In this document: in pieces, positions 1 through 10,048 of the stretch | Layout of the letters: the number at the start of each line of letters is the position of its first letter | Numbering within the stretch: the first letter of the stretch is position 1 | Assembly: GCA_024741835.1 (NCBI GenBank) | Contig: JAENRP010000011.1 | Span: 77,016 to 141,015, forward strand | Length of the DNA stretch: 64,000 nucleotides | From: Diplocarpon mali | Lineage: Eukaryota; Ascomycota; Leotiomycetes; Helotiales; Drepanopezizaceae | Direction: 5' to 3' | The notes under the pieces: model-generated | Database searches by the model: none | The model's input: the letters and a program-made list of their open reading frames with translations, nothing else | Told to the model about the DNA's origin: nothing | Position numbers and translations under genes: made by a program

Positions 1-410
1 TCAGGGTCTTAGAACGACCAGGGGGGTAAGCAGTTGTAAATCCATTTCCAATAGGCATTTTCGATCTCGCATTGTAGCTAAGTGAAAACTCTCAATACTA
101 CTGGACCGAAAGGTTATATGGCACGGGAATTTGCATGTTAAAATAGATGACTTAAAAAATAAAATAATCTGCTCGAAGCAAGTTAATTCGCGTCAAGAAT
201 CTAAACAAAGCAACTAGACAACATCAAATCGCTTGGACATTGTACCTTTCCGGGATCATAGGTTGATCCGGAAGCTATAAGCAAATGGGTATAGATTACG
301 CCAAATATTCCCGCGCGCCGTGCCTTATAACTCCAGCCATCCACCCAGTGCTCTCATAAACCGCCATGCCGCAACCAAGAACATTCAAATCCCGTGTTAT
401 TATTGCCCCG
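1..410. other. 3' flank of SCC4, no gene seen
   Basis: AT-rich flank downstream of the SCC4 stop. A 63-codon minus-strand ORF at 296-487 overlaps the end of SCC4 in another frame and has no recognisable content. Nothing else is supported. Confidence 0.5.
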
Positions 411-3012
411 TCATCCACCATTTGAAAACCAATTGGAACTTGGAGAACCCCGCGAAGCTTTCTGCGCATTAATTTGGGCTTCCTCAAGGGTCCTCTCCGC
501 TAGCTCAGTCTTTCCCTGTACTTGGTAACACCTCGCCAACATGCCATCAGCCACACTTTTCCAAAGAACATTTCCGCTGTTGCTGGCTTGCGTTGACGCA
601 GCCATGGCGCTCTTTTCGGCCTGATCGCCGACAACATTTGAAAAAAACTTGCTACACATCACGTTCAAAGTGATGCACAAGAATTGGGTGTTCGCCGTGT
701 CCTTGGCTCCGCCCAGGGCCTTTCGCAGATAATCCTTGATCACGAAAACTTGCGTTGGAGGATTCGTAGGCACAGTTGCTAAGATGAGGTTGAAAGCTGT
801 CTGAATGTCCTTGTTTGGATGACCTTCGCAGAAAGGTCTGAGCTTTTCTATCAATGAAACATTCCGTGATAAATCTCGTCGAGGAGTGTCTTGCAAGATC
901 CAGAGTATGTTGAGCGCAGCAAGAATTGAAAGATCTCGTTGAATCTGGTCCGGTAGAGTGGCGCTGCTGCCCTTGGCCGTCGACAGGCCAAACCTATCTC
1001 CTTGAAATACTTGCAAGGCCGAATCGAGCTCTCCGATTCCCTGGTAGTAAAGCCCAGTGAGATATACTGCCATGTGATCCAGAGTGCCTCTCAAAGGGAT
1101 ATGGTAACTTTGCGCAGTTGTCTTCAGCTGGTCGATGTAACGCTTCGTTTCTAACCAGTCTCCTGCACCAGCTGAGCAGAATGCCATATATACACGGAAG
1201 TAGCATAATAGTAGCCCTCGCCACTGGCGGTGCGCGACAATATCTGGTAACAGTCCCGGCGACTTCTGAGCTGAACGACTGTCCACTGTATGAAGCATGT
1301 TAGCATGTTCACACATTCATACATTCAAGTGGAATTAACTTACCCTTACTTTCAAGCATTTCAAGACCAGCTCTCAAGTACTTGTAGCCTTTCTGATCTG
1401 ACGAATTTTTGTGCAATAGGACCATTCCGGATAAAAGATATCTGGGATCTGTCAGTAGTGCCAGAAGAGGTGTCCGAGTGGACTGACGTGATGGAGTATG
1501 CATCTTTCTTGTTCAAGAAGCACATCATGAGATTATCGCCGCCGTCTTCCCCGATGTCCAATACCATTCGCGTGTCCCGGCTTACAACATGCGAACTCAT
1601 TCGAGTTCTTGTAATGGGAATTACGATAGAATTGCAGTCTGTGCCCCACGCTGGATTCTTGAGAGAGTTGTCTATCATGGCTTGCATTTTTTTCAGCTTC
1701 TCTAGCATGTCCAGGGAATTTCCTTGTCTGATACTGCAAGCCACCGAGAGAATGTGGGCAAGACCTAAAAGCTGAGGTATTTGGCATTTACGTTCCTCTT
1801 GGTACTTCCAGGCGGAGGCTATCGCTCGCTGGATATGCTCTACGGCTTCAGGGCCTGTAGTCCGCATATATGTAATGGCTTCCATCAGGGACGCTGTAAG
1901 GAAAATGGCGTGGTCGCCCCGCTCCTCGGCGAGGGCTCCTGCAGCTCGAAGATTGCTGACAGCTACATGGTAATCAAGGAGGTTGCCGGATTTGATGGCA
2001 TGTGCTGCTTTAAGAAATCGGAAAACGTAGACCCAGGAGAAGTGTTGGTATCTAAGGACATCAGCCATAGGCCATGAGCGGTACAGGATTCACAAACGCC
2101 TTCGCCTCCATGGCATGGCCTTCTAAGGCCTTCATGGAGGCTTTTGGGTTCTTCTTGCCCATCCACTGTGCTAGTGAGAACTGCATCGCGTACTTCAAAT
2201 CATCGTAGTGGTTCTGAGCACACGTTAGCGATGTCACCCACCAAAATATGCACCCATACCCTTTCGCAGAGCGCGATGCCTTTACTTAGCGCCGTTTCTG
2301 CCTCCATAGAATTTTCTGTCTCGTCGTAGAGTACGCACGCATATCTGAGAATTATGTTTGCTTCCAACCTGGGCGGCAGTCTGACGTTCTTCAATGCTGT
2401 ATCCAAGCATCCCAACCCCGTAGCAATCAACTTTTCGTAAACAAGAACATCCGTTTCTGCCATGGAGGCCGCAGCCAAAGGAGCAAACTCATGCGCTGCT
2501 TCGAAGTACTCCTCCGCGAGTGCTACCAGGAGCTTCGTTATGTTCGCTTCGGGGTCGGAAACAGAAGAGGACGACGAGGTGCCTGGATTGTTCTTGACCG
2601 TTGGGTTTAGTACACTTCGGCTGTTGATAGCCTCTACTGGTGGCTGGCATTGCTGGGACCTTGTAGGCTGAGACTGCTGTTGAAGCAGCTGGGCTGGGGA
2701 GATATACTGAGGCTGTGGAGCATGTTGCGGTTGTTGTTGCGGTTGGTACGATCGCTGATTCTGGAAGTGTGGTACAGGGGGAAGCGCAGGAGGAGATGCA
2801 TAGTAACTGTTATTCGCGTAGATGTGATTAATGCCGTATGTTTGGACATTCTGATTCCAGTACGGGTTGTGGTTGACTGGGGGTGTAGATGTAGATGGAT
2901 ACTGTGATTGACTCCCGGTTGATATGTAGTTTCGATGCTGCCGTGGATCCTGAGCATAGGCATTCGAATGGCCAGCCCAGCTGTTTCCAGGATTGCCTCC
3001 CTGATACGACAT
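411..3012 (-). CDS. SCC4: Cohesin loading factor Scc4/Mau2 (TPR protein)
   Basis: Predicted subunit of the Scc2-Scc4 (Mau2) complex that loads cohesin onto chromatin. The model has five exons on the minus strand: 3012-2260, 2213-2098, 2051-1488, 1441-1344 and 1285-411 (801 aa). The four introns are 46, 46, 46 and 58 nt, and each junction restores family-like text, for example EAKAYQHFSWVYVFRF across intron 2 and DAYSITYLLSGMVLLHKN across intron 3. Residues 1-125 are rich in Q, N, P, S and Y with no fold visible. From about residue 150 the helical TPR-like body begins (LLVALAEEYFEAAHEFAPL, then LIATGLGCLDTALKN). The start is the only Met upstream of the low-complexity leader. The stop at 411 matches the usual end of fungal homologues. 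The neighbouring hydrolase is divergent. The family call is from recognised motifs, with no search run. Confidence 0.88.
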
Positions 3013-3718
3013 GGTGATTTTTCTCCGGCTCTGGACCGCGTCGCCTTCCTGAAGGCTGGCGCCTTGTCGCGGTATCCACGAGATCTGCGCTTACCTAATA
3101 TCACGGTCTCTAGTACTCATGCTGCGGCCACTGCTCGTACCGGGATCCATTTGAATGGCATGAGGCCATAAGGCACACACGCATATCACATATAAATTTA
3201 CCCACGCTGCTTTTGCTAATTGTGTAGGCTAACTTGGAGGAATTTAAGGTTACCTAGGTAAGATATATTACTTGTAACCAGAGTAGAGAATAATTCGTGA
3301 CAATTCACGAGATATTAGCGAGACTTTGTAGATTCTGAATAGTATACGGCCTTGTATGATGATAAGCTTGAATGTATCAAGTATTATTATTACTATTAGC
3401 TTGGAAGAATCTCGCTTATTGAAGTGGCAAGTATGCCTGAAGACAGCGGAAAAGTTGGGTGTTGTTGTGCCTTATGGCCTCATACCATTTTAATCGATGC
3501 CCTCACCAGGCCCATCGTATTTTATGAAAGAAGCTCCACACTTCGATTCGGTGTGTACAAAGTTTCTAGACCATTTCCAACTGTCCATCGATGTGGTTTC
3601 GCTGCATAATGTATTACATCTAACTCAGACCCAAGGCCCAACTTTTCTTGCATTCCGTATCCTACCCGACTACTGTGGAAATATCCGAATTAGCCACTGT
3701 CTGCATCAGTGTCTCACC
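3013..3718. promoter_or_regulatory. Divergent intergenic region SCC4 / alpha-beta hydrolase
   Basis: About 700 bp between the two start codons, so it must hold both promoters. The middle (about 3180-3420) is AT-rich, including an ATTATTATTACTATTAG stretch. No specific factor site is identified. An open frame from 3497 runs into the hydrolase but carries no conserved residues before the Met at 3719. Confidence 0.5.
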
Positions 3719-5140
3719 ATGGAATGGTTAGGGCGTGCAAAAATCAATTTCACTCACTCTGCGAGCCCTTTAGCACTCACTCGGAAAGATGGGACATCGA
3801 CAGATTTGCTCTCGGTTTGCGAGGAATCTACCCCGCCATGTCACCTCAACCCCCTCTTGTTCAACGGCCACTTGCAGACAATGTGGACAACCAGAAAGAA
3901 TGGTGGTCCACCGATATGCTACAAACGCAAGATCTTCGAAGCCGAGGATCCAGCCTATGCAGGCTCTTTCGCAGTCGACTTCGCCGTTCTAACCATGTCA
4001 GAGAAGGATGACACACTTCCCATCAGGACAACCTACTTCAGTGATGAAGCATTTGAGGAAATCGGATCCTTGGATAGTCGTCCTATGCTAGTTATGTTAC
4101 ACGGACTATCTGGTGGCTCAATGGAGGAGTATCTGCTTCACGTGATGGGGCCATTGGTGGCTGCAAAAGGCGACAAACAATGGGAGGCCTGTGTTGTCAA
4201 CTCTCGAGGCTGCGCGATGCACAAGATCACAAGTAGCATCCTGTTCAACGCAAGAGCGACCTGGGATTTCCGACAAGTCGTGAAATGGCTGCGGAAAACA
4301 TTTCCGAACAGACCTTTATTCGGAGCAGGATTTTCTTTGGGGGCTAACATCTTGACAAATGTAAGTTGGTTTTCGTGAACTTGTTATGTGATTCGAGTTA
4401 ATACAGTTCTAGTATATCGGTGAGGAAGGTGCAGCTTGTCAATTGAAGAGTGCAGTCATTTTTTCAAATCCTTGGAATCTCGATGCTGGTTCCATCGCTC
4501 TCCAAAGGACATGGCTTGGACTAGAAGTGTACTCCAGGACAATGGGTACCAACATGAAGAAATTGATCGAACTTCATCACGATGAGGTAGCGAAGAACCC
4601 TGCCCTTGACTTCGAGAAAATACGAAAAGTTACTTACCTTCACGAATTTGACCGAGAGGTGCAAGGCCCAGCATGGGGCTATCCTACCGAAGGAGCTTAC
4701 TACAGAGATGCTTCTTCGACGGACGCCCTGTTCGCAATCAAGATCCCGCTCTTCGCTATCAACGCTAGAGATGATCCCGTGCGATGTCACATTTCTCAGT
4801 TCGGACTATGCTGACTGTGTGCTAGATTGCCGCGGACGAGGTAATGCCTCACGAAGAGGTGAAGCAGACTCCCTACGCAGTGTTGTGCACCACCTCGCTT
4901 GGAGGTCATCTCTCTTGGTTTGAAGTTGGCGGGGGCCGATGGCACGCTCGGCCTGTAAGTTGCTCTTTGACTAGCCCAGCATCCGACTGATATTGGATGA
5001 AGGCTGTCAATTTCCTGAACAAGATGGCATTCGAGATTGATATCCAGAATGTTGTTGACTCTGCTACCAACCTGGTTAATAAGGACCATCTGACCCACGC
5101 AAGATTTCATGCAATGAGGCGAAAATGGCGGAACGACTGA
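3719..5140 (+). CDS. Alpha/beta-hydrolase, YheT/Eeb1-Eht1 type esterase
   Basis: Four exons: 3719-4360, 4413-4778, 4826-4954 and 5003-5140 (424 aa). It belongs to the YheT/ABHD1-3 branch that includes yeast Eeb1, Eht1 and Ymr210w, which act on medium-chain acyl esters or monoacylglycerol. Visible features are the family opening HLNPLLFNGHLQTMW, the oxyanion-side LVMLHGLSGGSMEEYL, the nucleophile elbow GAGFSLGAN (Ser in GFSLG), the acid-loop region INARDDPIAADEVMP and the catalytic-His context TTSLGGHLSWFE. The last two segments are rebuilt across or next to intron 2 (4779-4825, donor gtgcga) and all exon lengths keep phase. The exact ester substrate cannot be read from sequence. Confidence 0.88.
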
Positions 5141-6243
5141 TCTTCGCAGGAGTCGAAATTTATGGTGCACAAAAAAATACCGAGTATAGAACAGAATAAA
5201 GACTGTAGATACCCACAAAAAGATAAGAATCTGTAACCATGTACCAGTCGGTTTGCAAAATAAGGTAGCACTTTGCTCCGGAACATATATTTTTGACCTC
5301 GGAAGCTCCCTGCGATATCAAGAGCTGGTAATAAGGAATTAATGTTGCTAGTGAGCTATTGTCTCATTTTGACTTCTTTTGCTGTCTCGATTGGAGATCG
5401 AACCTCGGCAATCAATCGGCAAACCGAAGGCGCAAAGCCTCTTATGACGTCCATCAAATCCCTGCCAACCTTTCACCTTTAAACCCCTTCCACTAGAGGA
5501 TAACGCAACCTGGTCACAGGTCGCGAATGTGACAAGCAAACCGGACTTGATGCATACATCCGGAGGTCTTCGAAGTGAGGAGGCCACCGATGCGGCTTGG
5601 GAGGGTGGTCGGGGGGCTGTAGTCGGCGCTGCAAAGGTAGATAGCAATAAATCCATCCTTTAACAGAGACGCAGAGGAATTAAGAGGTATATGATTGGCT
5701 AACAAGGTCCAGTGGGGACTCGTCGCGGTATTGCTCGGAGGGGTTGGATACAGGATATCTCCAATCTATAGGGGATTGACTATTCAGTTCAAAGTGTAAG
5801 ATTGTCATGTCACGATTTGAAGGGCTGTTGGCTGATCCGAGTATAGGTTTCTACAGATGTCAGGTAACCTCGCTCTCTACCCAGATTGTGAATGATATCT
5901 AATGCTAACTTTGATGCAAGGCATGATACTAGGGGCTTGTTTAGAAGCTGATCATAGAGTCCGGGAGTATCATACCAAAGTGAGGTTGCACAACAGGATG
6001 CTACGGGATAAGGCCGTGTGGGAGAGCTATGAGAAGGACTTCGAAGACGAAATTTCCGGGGAAAAGCATAGCTAAAAGGGAGCAGAATGCACCTTTCACG
6101 ACATCGTTTTATGTATATCTGATATCGCATCAGATCATAACACCCTCATCATTTTCAAATATTGGGCTGTGTACGCCGGTTAAGCAACCTTCCACATAAT
6201 TCGTAACATCCGTAACGCCTCTGAAAGCACCCTCGCATTGACA
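5141..6243. other. Convergent intergenic region, no gene seen
   Basis: 1.1 kb between the 3' ends of the hydrolase and RFC4 genes. Short ORFs here (at 5348-5705 and 5810-6130, minus) overlap in different frames and show no family resemblance. Presumably 3' UTRs and spacer. Confidence 0.5.
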
Positions 6244-7412
6244 TTACCTAGCAGCGATGAATTTCTTCGAGTCCATGTTCAGCTTCGCTAGCCTCGCCAC
6301 ACATCCACTGAGTTGCAGCAGCGTCTGCACACCCTCCAGGATCTTCATATGCGTAAACCCAATTTCCTTGATGAATTCTAGCTTCGAGTGCTCGCTCAGC
6401 GTCGGTATCGTCTTCGTGACTCTGAACATCGTACTAACGATATCGTGGCTTGAATACCCTAAATCCCACAGCTCTTTCAGCGTCTCAAGCGCAGCATCGA
6501 CTTTGCCCTCATAGCACGCCTTGAGCATGGCTTGGACCTTGATAGGATGCGGCGAGTCTACAACCTTGAATACATTGTCTCCGTTCACGAATCCGAACCC
6601 AGCCCAGGTAGATTGCAAATTGTTGATGGCCTGTCGCATATCACCTTCTGCACTGAACACCAAAGCAGCCAACCCATCCTCGCTGTATTCTACCGTTTCT
6701 GCTTCGATAATCTGCAGTAACCGCTTGACTACTTGTGCATCTGTAAGGCGCGAGTATCTCAGAATGGCACAACGGGATTGCAGGGGCTCGATGATCTTGT
6801 TAGACTGATTACATGCAAAGGCAAACCGAGTCGTCGCAGAGTAGATTTCCATTGTGCGTCTGAGAGCTTGCTGGGCACCAGAAGTCATGCTGTCGGCCTC
6901 GTCGAGGATAACGAGCTTTTGTCGACCTTGGGGGAGAGTTACTTTCTTTTGGGCGAAGCCCTTGATTCGATTTCGTACAACATCGATACCTGGTCCGCAG
7001 AGATGAGCTGGTGACATAGTTATCGTGGAGACGTGACTGACCTCTCTCGTCACTCGCATTCAGCTCCAGAACCGCCTCCTTGTACGAGTCTCCCAAAAGC
7101 TGTCTGGCAAGACACAGAACCGAAGTCGTCTTGCCAATACCCGGCATGCCAGAAATAATAACATGTGGCATGTTTCCATCTTTCGCAATAATCTTCAGTC
7201 GCTCGATAGTCTCGGTGTTGCCCACAATGTCATCGAGGAACACAGGGCGATATTTCTCCACCCTGCAGGTATCAACTTCTGCACAATCGAGATAGATGTG
7301 AGACTTGCCATGGCAACTCGTAATTTGCAACTCCATTGGTATTCGCTTTAAGAACTTTCTTCGCGGCGGAGGTGGAAGATTCACCCTGTTCTCCGCTTTT
7401 TGTGGCCGCCAT
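6244..7412 (-). CDS. RFC4: Replication factor C small subunit (yeast Rfc4 / human RFC2)
   Basis: AAA+ subunit of the RFC clamp loader, which opens PCNA and loads it at primer-template junctions. Exons are 7412-7309, 7262-7042 and 6989-6244 (356 aa, normal for the family). Seen: RFC box NYELPWVEKYRP rebuilt across intron 1, Walker [24 protein letters not shown] rebuilt across intron 2, Walker [11 protein letters not shown], the SRC motif [10 protein letters not shown], and the family-specific [13 protein letters not shown]. The last two point to the Rfc4/RFC2 paralogue rather than Rfc2, Rfc3 or Rfc5. Intron 1 (7308-7263) starts with gcaagt, a GC-AG intron, because no GT donor gives the correct TGG-GTG join. 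The Met at 7412 is followed by an Ala/Lys/Ser-rich lead of about 30 residues. Confidence 0.95.
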
Positions 7413-7745
7413 GTTTGGTGTGTTGCTGGATGATTTCGTCGCGTCTTCCACGCGACGCGCGAAAGCAGCTTTACGCGGCTCAGCACGTGGTGTATTTCAG
7501 CGTCATAAGGTTTCGCCAGATTTATACATTCTACGTGAGCAGTGAGCTTTTTCAGGCCAGATTATTACTCATATATTGACTTGTCTGGTCAGTGCAAGTT
7601 TGATTTGTTCCAAGCGTCCTCATGCCAGTATAGAGTCTAATCCATATACTTTTGACGCCTTTGGCCGGAATTACCCCCGAGAATCTCCTTTCACCCCCTC
7701 GCAACTGAGCCAGCTAGAAATATTCTGATTACTTTTTCTCCAACC
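7413..7745. promoter_or_regulatory. Divergent promoter region RFC4 / chitinase
   Basis: 333 bp between two divergent start codons. It contains several CGCG-type hexamers (ACGCGACGCGCGAAA near 7450-7462). An ACGCG-containing MluI cell-cycle-box-like element would fit a replication gene, but this is only inference from the motif. Confidence 0.45.
7448..7466. promoter_or_regulatory. Clustered ACGCG elements upstream of RFC4 (MCB-like)
   Basis: Two adjacent ACGCG/CGCG cores lie within about 40-50 bp of the RFC4 start codon. In yeasts, MluI cell-cycle-box sites (ACGCGT) drive G1/S expression of replication genes through MBF. Here the core is ACGCG without the perfect hexamer, so the assignment is tentative. 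Confidence 0.25.
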
Positions 7746-9073
7746 ATGTTCCTACGCCTACGGCTTGCTATTTCTCTTCTCGCCCTGGTTCTGGCCACCG
7801 ATGCAAGATACATCATGTATCTGACAGGGTATGAGTTCTTACATGTATGCACATAAAACCTCGCCGACATCTCTTAGACAGCATAACAATGTACCAGAAC
7901 TAGCGCTTACATCTGAAATAACTCACGTTGCTATTGCCTTCATGCAATCTTCAACCTTCAACCAAGCTAAGGTTTCTTCTTGGCCATTCTTCACCACCGT
8001 AGAAGAAGTACGATCAAAGTTCAAGAAGGGCACATCCATCATGGTTGCCATTGGCGGATGGGGAGATACTGGCTTTACGGAAGCCGCTAGAACGGATGAC
8101 AGCCGGAAGTTATTTGCAAAGAACGTTAAAGCTATGGTCGATTACACGGGAGCAGATGGTCTGTGTTCAAGTTGATTTGCTATGATATCTGCTAACCTCT
8201 ACCAGGTGTCGACGTTGACTGGGAATATCCTGGGTACTGCCTCGTTTTCCGGTCTCCTTATCATACTGACCATTTGGCAGAGGTAACGGCGAGGACTATA
8301 AGCGAAATCCAAACTCGAACAAAGAGTGGGAAATTGCTGCCTATCCTCTTCTTCTCGCAGAGATTCGCGCCGCGCTTGGTACATCAAAGATCATATCAGC
8401 AGCTGTGCCTGGCCTTCATCGAGACATGCTAGCTTTCACCAATCTGACGGTGCCATTGATCAGTCAGTCACTTGACTTCTTCAACATTATGACTTACGAC
8501 CTCATGAACCGGAGAGATGTTGTGACGAAACATCATACTGGCGTCCAGCTTTCTTTGGATGCTATCAATATTTATCTGGAGAACGGACTGCCTCCAGAGA
8601 AGGCTCATTTGGGCTTTGCTTTTTATGTGAAGTGGTTCAAGACTGATCCAGGCGCCTCTTGCTCTTCCAACTTGCCGTTTTGTAAAACTACCCTTATGGA
8701 AGATCCAGAGACGGGAGCAGATCTCGGCCAGGCAGGAGCATTTTCTTGGGTTGACAATGTCCCATCAGAACTGGAACACTCATTCATGAAAGCCTTGGAA
8801 TATGGCAGGTACGATGCCGTTTTTGGAGGACATTATTATTGGGATGAGCTTGAGAATATATGGTGGACTTGGGACACCCCAGATGCTATCTTGAAGAAGT
8901 TTCCTCTCATTGTACAGGAAAAGAAGCTGGGGGGCGTTTTTGCATGGGGACTCGGTGAGGACTCCAAGAACTGGGCTCATCTGAAGGCGTTGACAGCAGG
9001 GTTCCAAAAGCACAGGCAAGGTGCCTCGGATCATTCGACACAGCCAGAGATCGCCTTCCAACGTGAACTCTGA
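7746..9073 (+). CDS. Secreted GH18 chitinase
   Basis: Glycoside hydrolase family 18 endo-/exochitinase. Exons are 7746-7828, 7878-8158, 8206-8233 and 8281-9073 (394 aa). It starts with a hydrophobic leader (MFLRLRLAISLLALVLA), a likely signal peptide, followed by strand YIMYLTGQHNNVP. The SIMVAIGGWG strand and the catalytic DGVDVDWEYPG motif are present. The motif has the DxxDxDxE pattern with the acid at about Glu128 and is reassembled from three exons, one only 28 nt long. Later family elements include FFNIMTYDLM and GGVFAWGLGEDS. There is no chitin-binding module or C-terminal anchor, so it is a bare catalytic domain. A role in wall remodelling or nutrient release is likely but not determined. 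Confidence 0.92.
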
Positions 9074-9643
9074 GCAGCCCAAGAATTTGCACAAATCGAT
9101 TCCGCTCGTTCTAGTAGTTCGCTTAGAGTTCGCTTAGAACACTCAATATATAAAAATATTTAACAGCTGAGCTGTGGCTGAAACGTATCTCAAATTTGTC
9201 TAATAATGACAAGCGTGCAGCATGGAATCAAATGCAAGGGACTCGGAGCAGTCCCAGCTTGGCCGTCATCATCTGTGTGGTAGTACTCATAGCCCCTTTC
9301 ACCTTCGGGTGTGAAAGGGGGGTTTCATGAAAAGGACTCAATCATCCTCTTCTTTTCATTCTGCCTCAAAACAGGATCGCCGATCAAGTCTCGGGGGCTG
9401 TCGCAGCCTGTCGCTTAGGTTTTTTGGGTAGGTTTCCATACTGGGAGTTCTGACCTATGTTCGGCCTTCACATCCGAGAGCATGATACGCGTGAGAGTCA
9501 ACATAAATTCGTGGAATTCTAGTATAGTATTAAGATATACGTGTTGAAAGGACAGACACGTTGTTCAAAAACCCCGAATCAACAAGTAACTCCTATGCCC
9601 TGTGAAGCCCTTCCCAGGTTATCACACCCTTACTTCCAACCCA
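9074..9643. other. Convergent intergenic region with a strong hairpin
   Basis: 570 bp between the chitinase stop and the stop of the small secreted protein gene. Apart from the UUCG hairpin at 9293-9320 I see no gene. Confidence 0.5.
9293..9320. repeat. UUCG-capped inverted repeat (hairpin)
   Basis: CCCCTTT-CACC, loop TTCG, GGTG-TG-AAAGGGG: an 11-bp stem with a 2-nt bulge (TG) and a C(UUCG)G tetraloop, one of the most stable RNA loops. It lies about 220 bp past the chitinase stop, so it could be in the 3' UTR on the plus strand. Confidence 0.7.
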
Positions 9644-10048
9644 TCACTGCTCGTATTCATTTTCCGGAATGATATAACACAAGACTGAGCTCACAGTACC
9701 CAAGTTGGTGGATATTTGAGCCGGTGTCTCTACGCTAAATACAGCGCTTCCAGGCTGCGTACCAGCGTCGTCTTTGTAAGCTCGGCATTCGACCAAGTTG
9801 ATACTGGGAATGTTAGAGTGGATGTTGGCATCGATAATTATCTTGGAGACTGAGACACCATTCACACCGCCGAGATGTGTCAACTTATTGAGTTCCACAG
9901 GAGCTGGCTCGAATACACGATCTGGGTCCATACCGGACGAGGTTTGGATTTTGAGAGAGAGGCCATAGTAGGTGTTTCTGGGCCGAGGAGCGGCGATGGC
10001 GAGGCTGGTGGCAGCGAGGTGAGAGGTAATAATGGGTTTGAATTGCAT
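9644..10048 (-). CDS. Small secreted protein, unknown family
   Basis: Single-exon 134-aa ORF. The N-terminus has a polar start followed by a hydrophobic run ending in Ala-Ile-Ala-Ala-Pro (about residues 6-21), which reads as a short signal peptide with cleavage near Ala20. The mature part alternates hydrophobic residues like a beta-rich domain (SVSKIIIDANIHSNIPS, then AQISTNLGTVSSVLCYI) and has two Cys, one in ECRAY and one in VLCYI, which could form one disulfide. I do not recognise the family. Size and secretion make it a candidate apoplastic or effector-like protein, but nothing here shows that. It is isolated, with a 3-kb gap upstream. Confidence 0.6.
   Translation of the reverse strand: MQFKPIITSHLAATSLAIAAPRPRNTYYGLSLKIQTSSGMDPDRVFEPAPVELNKLTHLGGVNGVSVSKIIIDANIHSNIPSINLVECRAYKDDAGTQPGSAVFSVETPAQISTNLGTVSSVLCYIIPENEYEQ

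Noticed and set aside
5395..5425. T-arm-like GGTTCGATCTCC (minus strand)
   Set aside because: The flanking five bases do not pair, and no other tRNA arms are present.
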